This document shows positions 18,513-28,603 of a DNA stretch of 64,000 bases, piece by piece. The stretch is from an uncultured Pelagibacteraceae bacterium. GTDB lineage: Bacteria > Pseudomonadota > Alphaproteobacteria > Pelagibacterales > Pelagibacteraceae. Location of the stretch: assembly GCA_902635515.1 (NCBI GenBank), contig CACPOD010000002.1, forward strand, positions 1 to 64,000. The letters run 5' to 3'. Both the position numbers and the translations under genes were made by a program. The notes under the pieces were generated by a model. The model did not search any database. It saw only the letters and a list, made by a program, of their open reading frames with translations, and had not been told where the DNA came from. Positions within the stretch are counted from its first letter, which is position 1. Each line of letters opens with the position of its first letter.

Positions 18513-20243
18513 TTAATAAAGGTTTTCTAGCTGATTTCTATATTTTTCTGCAACTTTTTTTCTTTTTACTTTCATAGTTGGTGTCATTAAACCATTTTCA
18601 ATAGAAAAATTTTCATCTATTAATTGAATTTTTTTTATCTTTTCTAATAAAGTTAATTTTTTATTTATTTTTTCAATTACTTTATTTATTTTTTCTTTTT
18701 CATTTAAAAAATCTTTATTAGGAACAATTAAAGCAACTAAGTAATTTTTTTTGTCACCATAAACCATACATTGATCAATCTCTGGTTCATTCGTAATCAT
18801 ATTTTCAATTTTAGCAGGTGAAATGTTATCTCCGCCAGCACTTACTATGATATCTTTTTTTCTATCAGTAATTTTTAAATAACCATCATTTGGATCTATC
18901 TCTCCAATATCACCTGTATGTAACCATCCATTTATAATTACTTTTTCAGTTTCTTCTTTTTTGTTCCAATATCCTAGCATTACATTTTCGCCTTTAACTA
19001 AAATCTCTCCATCTTCAGCAATTTTAACTTCATTTCCTTTAAATGGAGGTCCTACAGTTTCCACTTTAATTTTATGTATTGGATTGCAACTTACTACTGG
19101 TGATGTTTCTGTTAAGCCGTATCCCTGAAGTGTCGGTAATCCTATAGCATTTAAAAATTCACCTATTTCTTTATCTAAAGCACCACCACCTGAAACGAAG
19201 GCTTTCAAATTCCCACCGAACTGTTTTTTAATTTTTTTTCTAACTAATCTATCAACTACAAAATTAAGTAATTTTTCAGAAAAAGTCATTTTTTGATTTA
19301 ATAGTTTTTTTCTTCCCAAACGAATTGTTGCATCAATTAATTTTGCTTTTAAACCTGTCTGTTTTTTTAAATTCATGTTTATTTTATTGTAAAGGTTTTG
19401 GTAGAACCTAGGGACAGCTGCCATAATTGTAGGCTTTGCTTCAGATATATTTTCTAGAAGTTTTTCAATTTTTTCAGCATAGAATACTCTAGCTCCTACT
19501 GCTATCTGCACGAATTGAAGACAGTGCTCATAAGAGTGTGAAAGAGGAAGCCAAGTTAAAAATACTGGTCTTGAATTAAATAATGGTTTTGTAATTTCAC
19601 ACGATCCCACAACATTATTCAAAATTCCACCATGACTTAAGATTACTCCCTTAGGATTACCGCCAGTACCAGAAGTATAAATAATACATGCAGGAGAATT
19701 TCTTTTTAATTTGTTATTTTCAATTTTATCTGCTGTTAATAAATTATTTTCTATAATTGAATTAAAATCTAAATATTTTTCTTTATTAATTATATTTAAA
19801 TTATTTGTTACCTTAGCTATTTCATCTAAAGTTATGACTTTTTTAATAAAATCTTTTTCATTAATTATATTGTTTAATTTTCGTAGCATTTCATTATTTG
19901 AAACTATAACTAAGTTAGGTTCACAATCTTCTATCAAATATTTATAATCATCTTCTATATAAGTTGTATATGCTGGAACTGTAATTCCACCAGCTAACAT
20001 TATAGCTAAATCAGAAACAAACCACTCAGGTCTATTTTCCGAAACTAAAAGACATCTATCGCCTTCTTTTATATTTTCTTTAATAACTTTTGATAATTTT
20101 AATATATTCTTTTCAGTTTGTTCCCATGTGTATGTTTTTTTATTGTTTGGATTTAGCCATTCTAAAAAAATATCTTTTTTATTTTGTTTATTTGCTTGAT
20201 TAACAAATAATTCGATCAAATTATTTAAATTATTTAAATTCAT
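18513..20243 (-). CDS. AMP-dependent long-chain fatty acid--CoA ligase
   Basis: 576 aa; IIYTSGTGGNPKGVILSHGGILNN, GYGLTETSPVVSCNP, GWLHTGDIGEID...ITDRKKDIIVSAGGDNISPAKIE. Confidence 0.93.
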   Translation of the reverse strand: MNLNNLNNLIELFVNQANKQNKKDIFLEWLNPNNKKTYTWEQTEKNILKLSKVIKENIKEGDRCLLVSENRPEWFVSDLAIMLAGGITVPAYTTYIEDDYKYLIEDCEPNLVIVSNNEMLRKLNNIINEKDFIKKVITLDEIAKVTNNLNIINKEKYLDFNSIIENNLLTADKIENNKLKRNSPACIIYTSGTGGNPKGVILSHGGILNNVVGSCEITKPLFNSRPVFLTWLPLSHSYEHCLQFVQIAVGARVFYAEKIEKLLENISEAKPTIMAAVPRFYQNLYNKINMNLKKQTGLKAKLIDATIRLGRKKLLNQKMTFSEKLLNFVVDRLVRKKIKKQFGGNLKAFVSGGGALDKEIGEFLNAIGLPTLQGYGLTETSPVVSCNPIHKIKVETVGPPFKGNEVKIAEDGEILVKGENVMLGYWNKKEETEKVIINGWLHTGDIGEIDPNDGYLKITDRKKDIIVSAGGDNISPAKIENMITNEPEIDQCMVYGDKKNYLVALIVPNKDFLNEKEKINKVIEKINKKLTLLEKIKKIQLIDENFSIENGLMTPTMKVKRKKVAEKYRNQLENLY

Positions 20244-20250
20244 AGTTACT

Positions 20251-20335
20251 TGGTGGGCGAAGAGAGAATCGAACTCTCACTTCTTGCGAAACACGATTTT
20301 GAGTCGTGCGCGTCTACCAGTTCCGCCATTCGCCC
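20251..20335 (-). tRNA. tRNA-Leu (anticodon CAA), CCA encoded
   Basis: Reverse complement GGGCGAATGGCGGAACTGGTAGACGCGCACGACTCAAAATCGTG...GAGAGTTCGATTCTCTCTTCGCCCACCA; anticodon loop CTCAAAA, long variable arm. Confidence 0.95.
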
Positions 20336-20397
20336 TAGGTATTCAATTAAATTATATTTAAATAGTATAAGAACTAAATTTATATTAAAACCAAAAA

Positions 20398-21003
20398 ATG
20401 TTTCAAAGACTTTACAAAAAATGTTTAGAATTAGCCGCACATAAAAGTTCAAATTTTTATTTAGGGCTTGTATCTTTTGTAGAAAGTTCTTTTTTTCCTA
20501 TACCCCCAGATGCAATGATAATCCCAATGGTTATTGCTAAAAAAAAAGAATATCTAAAAATATTTTTAATAGCATCAATATTTTCAGTTCTTGGCGGAAT
20601 CTTTGGATATTTGATAGGTTATTTATTTTTTGATTTAGCAATGTATTTAATCGAATTTTATGGTTATCAAAACAAAGTTGAAAATTTAAAATTAAGCATG
20701 TCTCAAGGGAGTGGATTACTCGCATGGCTGAGTATTCTTTTTTTAGCTGGCTTTACTCCGTTACCCTATAAAGCCTTTACGATTTCAAGTGGTTTAATTG
20801 CTTTTAATCTTCCTATTTTTATAATTGTTAGTTTAATTTCAAGAAGCCTGAGATTTTTTATAGTTGCTTATTTATCCTTTAAATTTGGAGAATTATTTAC
20901 AGACTATATGGAAAAACATGGATCAAAATGGTTCACTATAATTGGAATTATTATAGTTATAATATTTATTATTATTTATTTATTTTTTAAATTTAATGGT
21001 TGA
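20398..21003 (+). CDS. YqaA/DedA-like inner-membrane protein
   Basis: 201 aa; FVESSFFPIPPDAMIIPMV and AGFTPLPYKAFTISSGL as in YqaA/SNARE-associated family. Confidence 0.88.
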   Translation: MFQRLYKKCLELAAHKSSNFYLGLVSFVESSFFPIPPDAMIIPMVIAKKKEYLKIFLIASIFSVLGGIFGYLIGYLFFDLAMYLIEFYGYQNKVENLKLSMSQGSGLLAWLSILFLAGFTPLPYKAFTISSGLIAFNLPIFIIVSLISRSLRFFIVAYLSFKFGELFTDYMEKHGSKWFTIIGIIIVIIFIIIYLFFKFNG

Positions 21004-21481
21004 GATTAACAAAACAATTACATTAAAGTTAATTTTTTTAATTAGTACTATTGCTTTATCTTCAGCATTTTTTATTGAATATGTTTTAGGTCATCAACCT
21101 TGTAACTTGTGTGTACTGGAAAGAATTCCATACCTATTAGCATTAATAATTATTGTATTAAATTATAAATTTATTAATCTTGAAAAATATTTCATTCTTT
21201 CTCTTATTTTAATTTTTTTAGCAGCTACTATTTTATCTTTATATCATTTAGGTATTGAGCAAGGTTTTATTGAAGAATCATTAGTTTGCGATTTAAAAAA
21301 TGGCGCCAATTTACTATCAAAAGAAGACATATTAAGACAGTTACAAGAAAAAAATGTAAGCTGCAAAGATGTTACATTTAAAATTTTAGGATTATCGCTT
21401 ACAAGTTACAATATTATAATATCAATATTAATAGTATATTTTACAACAAGAGCTTATTTAAGTTATGAAAACAATAAGTAA
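20996..21481 (+). CDS. dsbB: Disulfide bond formation protein B
   Basis: GHQPCNLCVLERIPYLLAL (CxxC) plus periplasmic Cys pair; four TM segments. Confidence 0.9.
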   Translation: MVEINKTITLKLIFLISTIALSSAFFIEYVLGHQPCNLCVLERIPYLLALIIIVLNYKFINLEKYFILSLILIFLAATILSLYHLGIEQGFIEESLVCDLKNGANLLSKEDILRQLQEKNVSCKDVTFKILGLSLTSYNIIISILIVYFTTRAYLSYENNK

Positions 21482-21998
21482 AAAGAAAATAGAAGAATTT
21501 ATTAGAGTTGATCATGCTGGGGAGCGTGGTGCTGTTAAAATTTATGAGGGACAGTTGCTTGCTCTAAACACATTAATTAAAGATGAAGCCTTAAAAAAAA
21601 CAATCGAAGAAATGAAAGTTCATGAAAAAGAACATTCTAATTTTTTTGAAGAAGAAATTAAAAAAAGAAATATAAAACCAACAAAATTTTTACCCTTATG
21701 GGATTTATTAGGTGTAGGGTTAGGTTTTGGTTCAACTTTACTTGGTAAGAAAGCGGCTATGGTTTGCACTGCTTCCGTTGAAGAAGTGATAGATGAGCAT
21801 TATTTAAACCAAATAAAACAACTTGATAATAGTGAATCAAAACTTAAAAAAAAAATAATTAAATTTAGAGAAGATGAATTAAATCATAAAGATATTGCCT
21901 ATGAAAAGGGTGCTACAAAAGAAGGTCCATACTCTATATTAGATAAAATTATTAAAACTGGATCAAAAATTGCAATAAATATTTCTGAGAAAATTTAG
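21465..21998 (+). CDS. coq7: Demethoxyubiquinone hydroxylase
   Basis: FIRVDHAGERGAVKIYEGQ, EMKVHEKEHSNFF, CTASVEEVIDEHY, FREDELNHKDIA di-iron motifs. Confidence 0.95.
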   Translation: MKTISKKKIEEFIRVDHAGERGAVKIYEGQLLALNTLIKDEALKKTIEEMKVHEKEHSNFFEEEIKKRNIKPTKFLPLWDLLGVGLGFGSTLLGKKAAMVCTASVEEVIDEHYLNQIKQLDNSESKLKKKIIKFREDELNHKDIAYEKGATKEGPYSILDKIIKTGSKIAINISEKI

Positions 21999-22564
21999 GA
22001 CTCTAACTCTACATCCCAATATAAGTAATCCATCCAGCTTTTATGTAAAAAATTTGGCGGAAAATTTTTACCATTTTTGTGTAGATCCTCCGTTGATGGT
22101 CGATAAGGATACTGATGCAACTTCATCCCTGAATGTTTTAATAGTTTTCCGCCCTTTTTCACATTGCATGCAGAACAAGCTGTTACAACATTATCCCAAT
22201 TAGTTTCGCCTCCTTTTGATCTAGGTAATAGGTGATCAAAAGTTAACTCCTCATTGCTTCCACAATATTGACAGGAAAATTTATCTCTTAAAAACACATT
22301 AAATCTAGTAAAACTTGGCTTGCTTTGAGGTACAATATAATCCTTTAATGCGATGACACTTGGTAATTTCATGTTAAATGATGGACTTCTTATAGTTCTA
22401 TCGTAATTACTAACAATAATAACTCGATCAAGAAAAACTGATTTAACAGTATCCTGCCATGACCATAAAGACAAAGGGTAGTAACTCAAAGGTCTATAGT
22501 CTGCATTGAGTACTAGCGCAGGACACTTTTCTAATGAAACATTTTGTTCAATAAAATTGTTCAT
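21995..22564 (-). CDS. HNH endonuclease family protein
   Basis: FSCQYCGSNEELTFDHLLPRSKGGETNWDNVVTACSACNVKKGGKL HNH/zinc motif. Confidence 0.92.
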   Translation of the reverse strand: MNNFIEQNVSLEKCPALVLNADYRPLSYYPLSLWSWQDTVKSVFLDRVIIVSNYDRTIRSPSFNMKLPSVIALKDYIVPQSKPSFTRFNVFLRDKFSCQYCGSNEELTFDHLLPRSKGGETNWDNVVTACSACNVKKGGKLLKHSGMKLHQYPYRPSTEDLHKNGKNFPPNFLHKSWMDYLYWDVELES

Positions 22565-22611
22565 TAAATAATTTTAACTTAGTTAAACAAATTTATCAAT
22601 AATAAGAGATG

Positions 22612-23262
22612 TTAAATTTTTTTTAAAATAAAATTTAAAGCTGTACTTGATGCTTCAATAGGAATATGATGATCACAATTTTTTACTAATAATGTATCAA
22701 CTTTAACATTATTTCTAATTAAAAAATCCTTTGCTTCTAGTAAATGTGTTGATGAGACAATTTGATCTGCTTCACCGTGTATAAGTAATGTTTCGGTATT
22801 ATTTTTAATTCTGTTTTTCAAATCTTTTTGATTAATTATTTTTCCAGAAAAACCAACTATACATAAAAATTTTTCTTCAGATGTAAGGCCAACATTTAAA
22901 GACATCATGCAGCCCTGACTGAAACCTGATAAACAGATTTGATTATTTGATAACTTAAACTCTTTTTTTATTTCATTAATAAATTTTTTTAGAACTTTTT
23001 CAGCTTTAATTGATTGCTCTAATATGTGCTCAGAGTCCTCTTTAGTTAAATCAAACCACTGATAACCTGAAGGATTTATAGCGCATGGCTCGTGACCATT
23101 TGGACAAATAAAAACTGTATTGGGCATATGTCTTTTCCAGTTTAAAGACAACATGCTAATATCCTTTCCATCACCTCCATAACCATGAAGTAAAATAATC
23201 GCATTTTTAATTTCAATACCATTTTCTGGTTTAATAATTATGGAATCTAGGCAAAATGTCAT
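22612..23262 (-). CDS. Alpha/beta hydrolase, phospholipase/carboxylesterase family
   Basis: ILLHGYGGDGKDI, CLSGFSQGCMMSLNVGL (GxSxG), LLIHGEADQIVS. Confidence 0.9.
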   Translation of the reverse strand: MTFCLDSIIIKPENGIEIKNAIILLHGYGGDGKDISMLSLNWKRHMPNTVFICPNGHEPCAINPSGYQWFDLTKEDSEHILEQSIKAEKVLKKFINEIKKEFKLSNNQICLSGFSQGCMMSLNVGLTSEEKFLCIVGFSGKIINQKDLKNRIKNNTETLLIHGEADQIVSSTHLLEAKDFLIRNNVKVDTLLVKNCDHHIPIEASSTALNFILKKI

Positions 23263-23312
23263 AGTAGATAAATTATGTTTTTTATGTCAAAACACAATCT
23301 AAAATAAAAAAT

Positions 23313-23516
23313 ATGATTTCAGGAATATTAGTAAAAGTTTTATCAATAGCCCTTTTGATAGCTGTAGGTATAGTTTTAATCTTAGGTATTGGGACCCTTT
23401 TTAAGGGAGGAGAGACAAGTAAAAAATATTCGAATAAATTAATGCAGTTGAGAGTTATTTTACAGTTTATTGCTATTATTGCTTTAGTTGGCTTCGCTTA
23501 TTTTTTTAAAAATTAG
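23313..23516 (+). CDS. HIG1-domain twin-transmembrane protein
   Basis: 67 aa, two TM segments, LFKGGETSKKYSNKLMQLRVILQFIAII HIG_1_N signature. Confidence 0.85.
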   Translation: MISGILVKVLSIALLIAVGIVLILGIGTLFKGGETSKKYSNKLMQLRVILQFIAIIALVGFAYFFKN

Positions 23517-24022
23517 TTATATTTTTTTATCCAACTAACAAAATTTTCATCCTCAAAATCAATTGAACCAATTATCCTAGCAAATTCTTGACCCTCTTTA
23601 TTAATTAAAATTGATGTAGGGACACCTCTTAAAGAAAACATTTTTGCTAATGTAGAAGGTGGATCAAAATAAGGTTCGAAATTTTTGACATTAAAATCTT
23701 TAAAAAATTTATTAACTTTATCTAAATTTTCTTTACCAATATTGATTGCAAAAATTTTAATTTTATCCAATTCTGGATTAGCTTGAAGTTTGTCTAATGA
23801 TGGCATTTCCTCTTTACAAGGTTCACACCAAGTTGCCCAAAAGTTTAATACCAATAAGTTGCCTCTATATTCATTGATATTAATTTTTTGATCTTTTTTG
23901 TCTAAAAAAATAACATTATCATATGTTTTTGGTGCTTTATGGATAACAATATTTTTAATTCCAGGTAGTTCTTCAGCTACAACATTTGTTATCAAAAAAA
24001 TAAATATTATTAAAAATCTCAT
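23513..24022 (-). CDS. TlpA-family thiol:disulfide oxidoreductase
   Basis: Signal peptide plus NFWATWCEPCKEEMPSLDKL and RGVPTSILINKEG. Confidence 0.93.
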   Translation of the reverse strand: MRFLIIFIFLITNVVAEELPGIKNIVIHKAPKTYDNVIFLDKKDQKININEYRGNLLVLNFWATWCEPCKEEMPSLDKLQANPELDKIKIFAINIGKENLDKVNKFFKDFNVKNFEPYFDPPSTLAKMFSLRGVPTSILINKEGQEFARIIGSIDFEDENFVSWIKKYN

Positions 24023-24046
24023 GTTAAATAGGTATAATTAAATATC

Positions 24047-25438
24047 ATGGCAAAAAATAAAAACAACCAAGCAATCTGGACCACGCGGATTAAAAAAAAT
24101 ACATCAAGCTTATTTCAAAAAGTCGGTAATTCAATAGATATTGATAAAAGACTTTATAAAGAAGACATACAGGGGTCAATTGCTCATGTTGAGATGCTTT
24201 TTAAACAAAAAATAATTTCATTCAAAATAAAAAATAAAATTATTTACGGACTAACAAAAATTAATAAGGAAATAACAAACAATAAATTTGAGTTTAATAA
24301 AAAATATGAAGATATTCATATCAATATCGAAAAGAGACTTTTTCAAATTATAGGTGAAGAAGCTGGCTACGTTCACACTGCAAGATCAAGAAATGATCAA
24401 GTAATTACTGATTTTAAAATTTGGATGAAAAATTCAACCAACGAAATAAATAATAACATTAATAAAGTTATTAAGAGTACAATTAAGTTAGCTGAAAAAA
24501 ACGTTGAGACCATTATGCCTGGATTTACACATCTTAAAAATGCTCAAGCTATTTCTTTTGCACATTATTTAATGTCTTATGTGGAAATGTTTAATAGAGA
24601 CAAAAAGAGATTTTCTAATAATTTAGACAGTTTAAATGAAAATCCCTTAGGTGTTGCTGCTTTAGCAGGAACATCATTTAATATAGATAGAAATTATACA
24701 ACCAAAAAACTTGGTTTTAAAATACCTACAAATAATTCTATTGATACAGTTTCAGATAGAGATTTTGTTTTAGATTTTTTATATGCTTCATCTGTGTGTG
24801 CTATGCATATTTCTAGAATTGCTGAAGAGTTAATTATTTGGAATTCAGATGCTTTTAACTTGATCAATTTATCTGATAAAGTTGTTACCGGATCTTCTAT
24901 AATGCCTCAAAAGAAAAATCCTGATCTTTTAGAGTACTTGCGTGGAAAATCGGGAAGCGCCTATGGAAATTTATTTTCAATGCTTACAATTTTAAAAGGC
25001 TTACCACTGTCATATTTTAAAGATCTACAAGACGATAAGGAGATTGTTTTTAAATCAAACGACAATCTAAATAATTGTTTAAAAATTTGCGATGAAATAC
25101 TAAAAAATTGTAATCCCAATAAGAGTAAAATGTTAGAACTTGCTAATTCTGGATATATTACAGCCACCGATTTAGCTGACTATCTTGTGAAAAATCACTC
25201 AATGTCTTTTAGAAAAGCATACCAAAAAACTGCTGCAGTAGTTAATTTGGCTGAAAAAAGAAAAAAGAAGTTAAATGAATTAACTTTAGATGAGTTAAAG
25301 AAAATTGAACCCAAACTTAAAGAAGATGTATTAAAAGTATTTAATTTAAAAAATTCAATTAATTCGAAAAAATCTTATGGTGGAACTTCTTTTGATAATA
25401 TTAAAAAAATGATAATGAAATATAAAAGAGAAAAATGA
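24047..25438 (+). CDS. argH: Argininosuccinate lyase
   Basis: GEEAGYVHTARSRNDQV, GSSIMPQKKNPD signatures. Confidence 0.97.
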   Translation: MAKNKNNQAIWTTRIKKNTSSLFQKVGNSIDIDKRLYKEDIQGSIAHVEMLFKQKIISFKIKNKIIYGLTKINKEITNNKFEFNKKYEDIHINIEKRLFQIIGEEAGYVHTARSRNDQVITDFKIWMKNSTNEINNNINKVIKSTIKLAEKNVETIMPGFTHLKNAQAISFAHYLMSYVEMFNRDKKRFSNNLDSLNENPLGVAALAGTSFNIDRNYTTKKLGFKIPTNNSIDTVSDRDFVLDFLYASSVCAMHISRIAEELIIWNSDAFNLINLSDKVVTGSSIMPQKKNPDLLEYLRGKSGSAYGNLFSMLTILKGLPLSYFKDLQDDKEIVFKSNDNLNNCLKICDEILKNCNPNKSKMLELANSGYITATDLADYLVKNHSMSFRKAYQKTAAVVNLAEKRKKKLNELTLDELKKIEPKLKEDVLKVFNLKNSINSKKSYGGTSFDNIKKMIMKYKREK

Positions 25439-25566
25439 TAAAAAAATTTACCATAATTATATTTTTATTTTGTGCCGTTATTTCTTGTGGAAAAAAAGGT
25501 GATCCTAAATACATAGACCCAGATAAAAAAGCAGAAATAAAAAAAATTTCAGTTAACTTAGCTTAA
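25435..25566 (+). CDS. lptM: Small lipoprotein, LptM-like
   Basis: 43-aa ORF MIKKFTIIIFLFCAVISCGKKGDPKYIDPDKKAEIKKISVNLA; lipobox VISC, CGKKGDP motif; start overlaps argH stop, stop overlaps lysA start. Confidence 0.8.
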   Translation: MIKKFTIIIFLFCAVISCGKKGDPKYIDPDKKAEIKKISVNLA

Positions 25567-26780
25567 TGAAATACATAAATAAAACACTAACGATAGAAAA
25601 AATTAATCTCCAAAAAATTGCCAATAAATTTGGAACTCCATTTTATTCTTACTCCTATTCTAAATTAAAAGAAAATATTAATAATTTTAAAAAAAACTTC
25701 AGATCTTTTTCACCACTTATCTGCTTTGCGGTTAAATCCAACACAAATATTAATATAATTAGAGAAATTAAAAAATTTGGATTAGGTGCTGATGTTGTTT
25801 CAGTAGGAGAACTGATGATGGCACTAAAAGCAGGAATTAATCCAAGCAAAATAGTATTTTCTGGTGTTGGTAAAACGACAAGTGAAATAAACTTTGCTAT
25901 TGATAAAAAAATTTTGCTTATTAACGCTGAGTCTTTAAGTGAAATAAAAGAAATAAATCGAATAGCAAAATCAAAAAATAAAAGAGTAAAAATTGGTGTG
26001 AGACTAAACCCCAACACAGATGCAAAAACATTAAGTCAAATATCCACTGGGAAAAAAGAAAATAAATTTGGTGTAAATAAAAATACATTCTATGAAATTA
26101 TAAATTATTGCAAAAATTCAAATAATATTGATTTAAAATGTCTAAGTGTTCATATAGGCAGTCAAATTTTAGACCATAGACCTTATGAAAAAATGCTTAA
26201 AGCGGTCAGTCAAATTCTAAGTAAAACAAATCATAAATTTGAATTTATAGATTTAGGTGGAGGTATGGGCATTACTTACACTGATAAAAATAAAAAACTT
26301 AATTATAAAAAATACAACACAGCTATTCTCAAATTTTTAAGAAAACATAAAGCTAAAATTATATTTGAGCCAGGTAGATCAATTATTGGCGATACCGGGA
26401 CATTAGTATCAAAAATAATCTATATTAAAGATAGTGGAAGTAAAAAATTTATAATTTTAGATGCCGCAATGAATGATTTAATGAGACCTGCTTTGTATGG
26501 TGCATTTCATAAAACTTTACCTGTTACAAAATCTAACAAAACATCTAAAAAACCATATGAATTTGTAGGTCCTATTTGCGAAAGTACAGATAAATTTGTT
26601 ACATTAAAAAAATTTCAAGTATTGAATGAAAAAGATTTAATAGCAATATGTGATGTGGGGGCTTATGGAATGTCACTTAGCTCAAATTATAATTTAAGAC
26701 CTAAACCAATAGAATTATTAATAAAAGGATCAAAAATTAAAGTAATAAGAAAAAGACAAAAGCATAAAGATATAATTTAG
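25566..26780 (+). CDS. lysA: Diaminopimelate decarboxylase
   Basis: FCFAVKSNTN-type PLP Lys motif (ICFAVKSNTN), HIGSQI, GGGMGI, EPGRSIIGDTG, CDVGAYGMSLSSNYN. Confidence 0.97.
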   Translation: MKYINKTLTIEKINLQKIANKFGTPFYSYSYSKLKENINNFKKNFRSFSPLICFAVKSNTNINIIREIKKFGLGADVVSVGELMMALKAGINPSKIVFSGVGKTTSEINFAIDKKILLINAESLSEIKEINRIAKSKNKRVKIGVRLNPNTDAKTLSQISTGKKENKFGVNKNTFYEIINYCKNSNNIDLKCLSVHIGSQILDHRPYEKMLKAVSQILSKTNHKFEFIDLGGGMGITYTDKNKKLNYKKYNTAILKFLRKHKAKIIFEPGRSIIGDTGTLVSKIIYIKDSGSKKFIILDAAMNDLMRPALYGAFHKTLPVTKSNKTSKKPYEFVGPICESTDKFVTLKKFQVLNEKDLIAICDVGAYGMSLSSNYNLRPKPIELLIKGSKIKVIRKRQKHKDII

Positions 26781-26783
26781 CTT

Positions 26784-27494
26784 TTGACAAAAATGATAAG
26801 AAACTTTTTATTTTCAATATTGTTTTTCACTGGAATCATTTTTATTTCGATAATTTTTTTACCCTCATTTTTTTTGCCAAAAAAAGTTGTTTTGATGGGA
26901 GGTAAATTAATGGGCCATTGGGCCAGTTTTTGTTTAAGGTTTGTTCTATCAGTAAAAATTTCAATCAAAGGAAGAGAAAATATTATTAATAATGAAAAAT
27001 TTTTTATAGCGGCGTCTCATCAATCAATGTTTGAAACTTTTTATTTACAAACTATCTTTAACTCACCTGTATTTATTCTAAAAAAAGAATTATTGTTAAT
27101 TCCAATATTTGGTTGGTACTTAAAAAAAATAGGATCAATTTCAATAAAAAGAAACAAAGTTACAAAAGATAACTTGGGTTTTTTCGATGATATTTCAAAA
27201 ATGATGGCCACTTCTAATAGGCCTTTAATTATTTTTCCTCAAGGAACTAGAGTTCTTCCAAATGAAAGGCCACCTTTTAAAAAAGGTGCTTCAAGAATTT
27301 ATGAACAGCTAAATGTTACTTGTCAGCCAGTTGCAATTAACTCTGGATATGTATGGCCTAAAAAAGCTGAAAAAAAATCTAATAGAACTATTACAATCTC
27401 TATTCTAAAACCAATTCCTTCTGGGCTAACAAAAGAAAATTTTATTCAAATTCTTGAAAAAAATATTTATTCAGAGTTAGATTTAATTAATTAA
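26784..27494 (+). CDS. plsC: 1-acyl-sn-glycerol-3-phosphate acyltransferase
   Basis: AASHQSMFETF (HxxxxD/E motif), IIFPQGTRVLPNERPPFKKG. Confidence 0.92.
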   Translation: MTKMIRNFLFSILFFTGIIFISIIFLPSFFLPKKVVLMGGKLMGHWASFCLRFVLSVKISIKGRENIINNEKFFIAASHQSMFETFYLQTIFNSPVFILKKELLLIPIFGWYLKKIGSISIKRNKVTKDNLGFFDDISKMMATSNRPLIIFPQGTRVLPNERPPFKKGASRIYEQLNVTCQPVAINSGYVWPKKAEKKSNRTITISILKPIPSGLTKENFIQILEKNIYSELDLIN

Positions 27495-28603
27495 CCCTTC
27501 ATTGGCATAACCACAAAAATACTATCAAAATCACCAGGATCTTTTATAAGTGCTGGTGAACCAGTATCATTAAAAAAAATTTCAACTCTTTCTCCATCTA
27601 GTTGTGAAGCAACATCTATCAAATATCTAGAGTTAAAACTTATCTCTAAGTCATGATTAAACTTAACATTTAAAGTTTCTTTACCATCACCACTGTTGGT
27701 ATTATTTACCGAAAGATCTAGAGTGTCTTTAGACAAATTGAATTTCACACCATCTTTTTTATCTAATGAAACAGATGCTACTCTATCAACAGAATTTAAA
27801 AATAATTTTAAGTCTATTTCTAATTTTTTTTGATTATTTTTAGGTATAACTTGAATGTAATTAGGAAATTTTCCGTCAATAAGTTTTGAAATTAAAATAC
27901 TATTATTTAATTCAAATTTTATTTTTGATTTCACATTTGAAACTTTTACATCTCCATCATAGCTATCTAATAAAGAGCAGAGTTGAAAAATTGTTTTTTT
28001 AGGTAAAATTATTGGATCAAAATCAATTTTTTCCTCTAATCTAATTTTTGAAATAGACATTCTATGACTATCAGTAGCAACTGCTGTTAAATAATTTTTA
28101 TCTTCAACTTCTGTCTGATGAAAATAAATTCCACTTAGGTAATGCCTTGTTTCGTCATTAGAAACTGAAAATTTACATTTATTTAATAATTTCAAAAGTT
28201 GTTTTGATTTAATTATAAATTCATTTTGATTAAAATTTTCATCTGTCAGTGGAAACTCTGTTGCGCTTATACAATTCAAATTAAAAATAGATTTTTCAGA
28301 CTCTACTTGTAATTTACTAATATCTGTTAGAGAAAGATTTATTTTTTTTCCTGAATTAAACTTTCTTATAATATCATACATTATTGAGGATGTTGTAGTT
28401 GTTTTTCCCTCCTCTAATATTTCTACATTGTTTAACTGGTGTATAAATATTAAATCTAGATCAGTTGCTGTAATAGTAAGTTTTGAGTTACTTGCATCTA
28501 ACAGAATGTTTGAAAGAATTGGTAGTGTGCTTCTTTTCTCAATAACACCTTGGCAATAATTTAAAGCTTGCTGAAGGTCTTGTTGATTTACGTTAAATTT
28601 CAT
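27491..28603 (-). CDS. dnaN: DNA polymerase III subunit beta
   Basis: 370 aa sliding clamp, C-terminal SPALIKDPGDFDSIFVVMPMKG. Confidence 0.96.
   Translation of the reverse strand: MKFNVNQQDLQQALNYCQGVIEKRSTLPILSNILLDASNSKLTITATDLDLIFIHQLNNVEILEEGKTTTTSSIMYDIIRKFNSGKKINLSLTDISKLQVESEKSIFNLNCISATEFPLTDENFNQNEFIIKSKQLLKLLNKCKFSVSNDETRHYLSGIYFHQTEVEDKNYLTAVATDSHRMSISKIRLEEKIDFDPIILPKKTIFQLCSLLDSYDGDVKVSNVKSKIKFELNNSILISKLIDGKFPNYIQVIPKNNQKKLEIDLKLFLNSVDRVASVSLDKKDGVKFNLSKDTLDLSVNNTNSGDGKETLNVKFNHDLEISFNSRYLIDVASQLDGERVEIFFNDTGSPALIKDPGDFDSIFVVMPMKG

Noticed and set aside
20246-20452. ORFs 20246..20452 (-) and 20250..20444 (+) in the supplied track
   Set aside because: Both are translations through the tRNA-Leu gene (MAELVDAHDSKSCFARSESSILSSPTK is the familiar tRNA-derived artefact).
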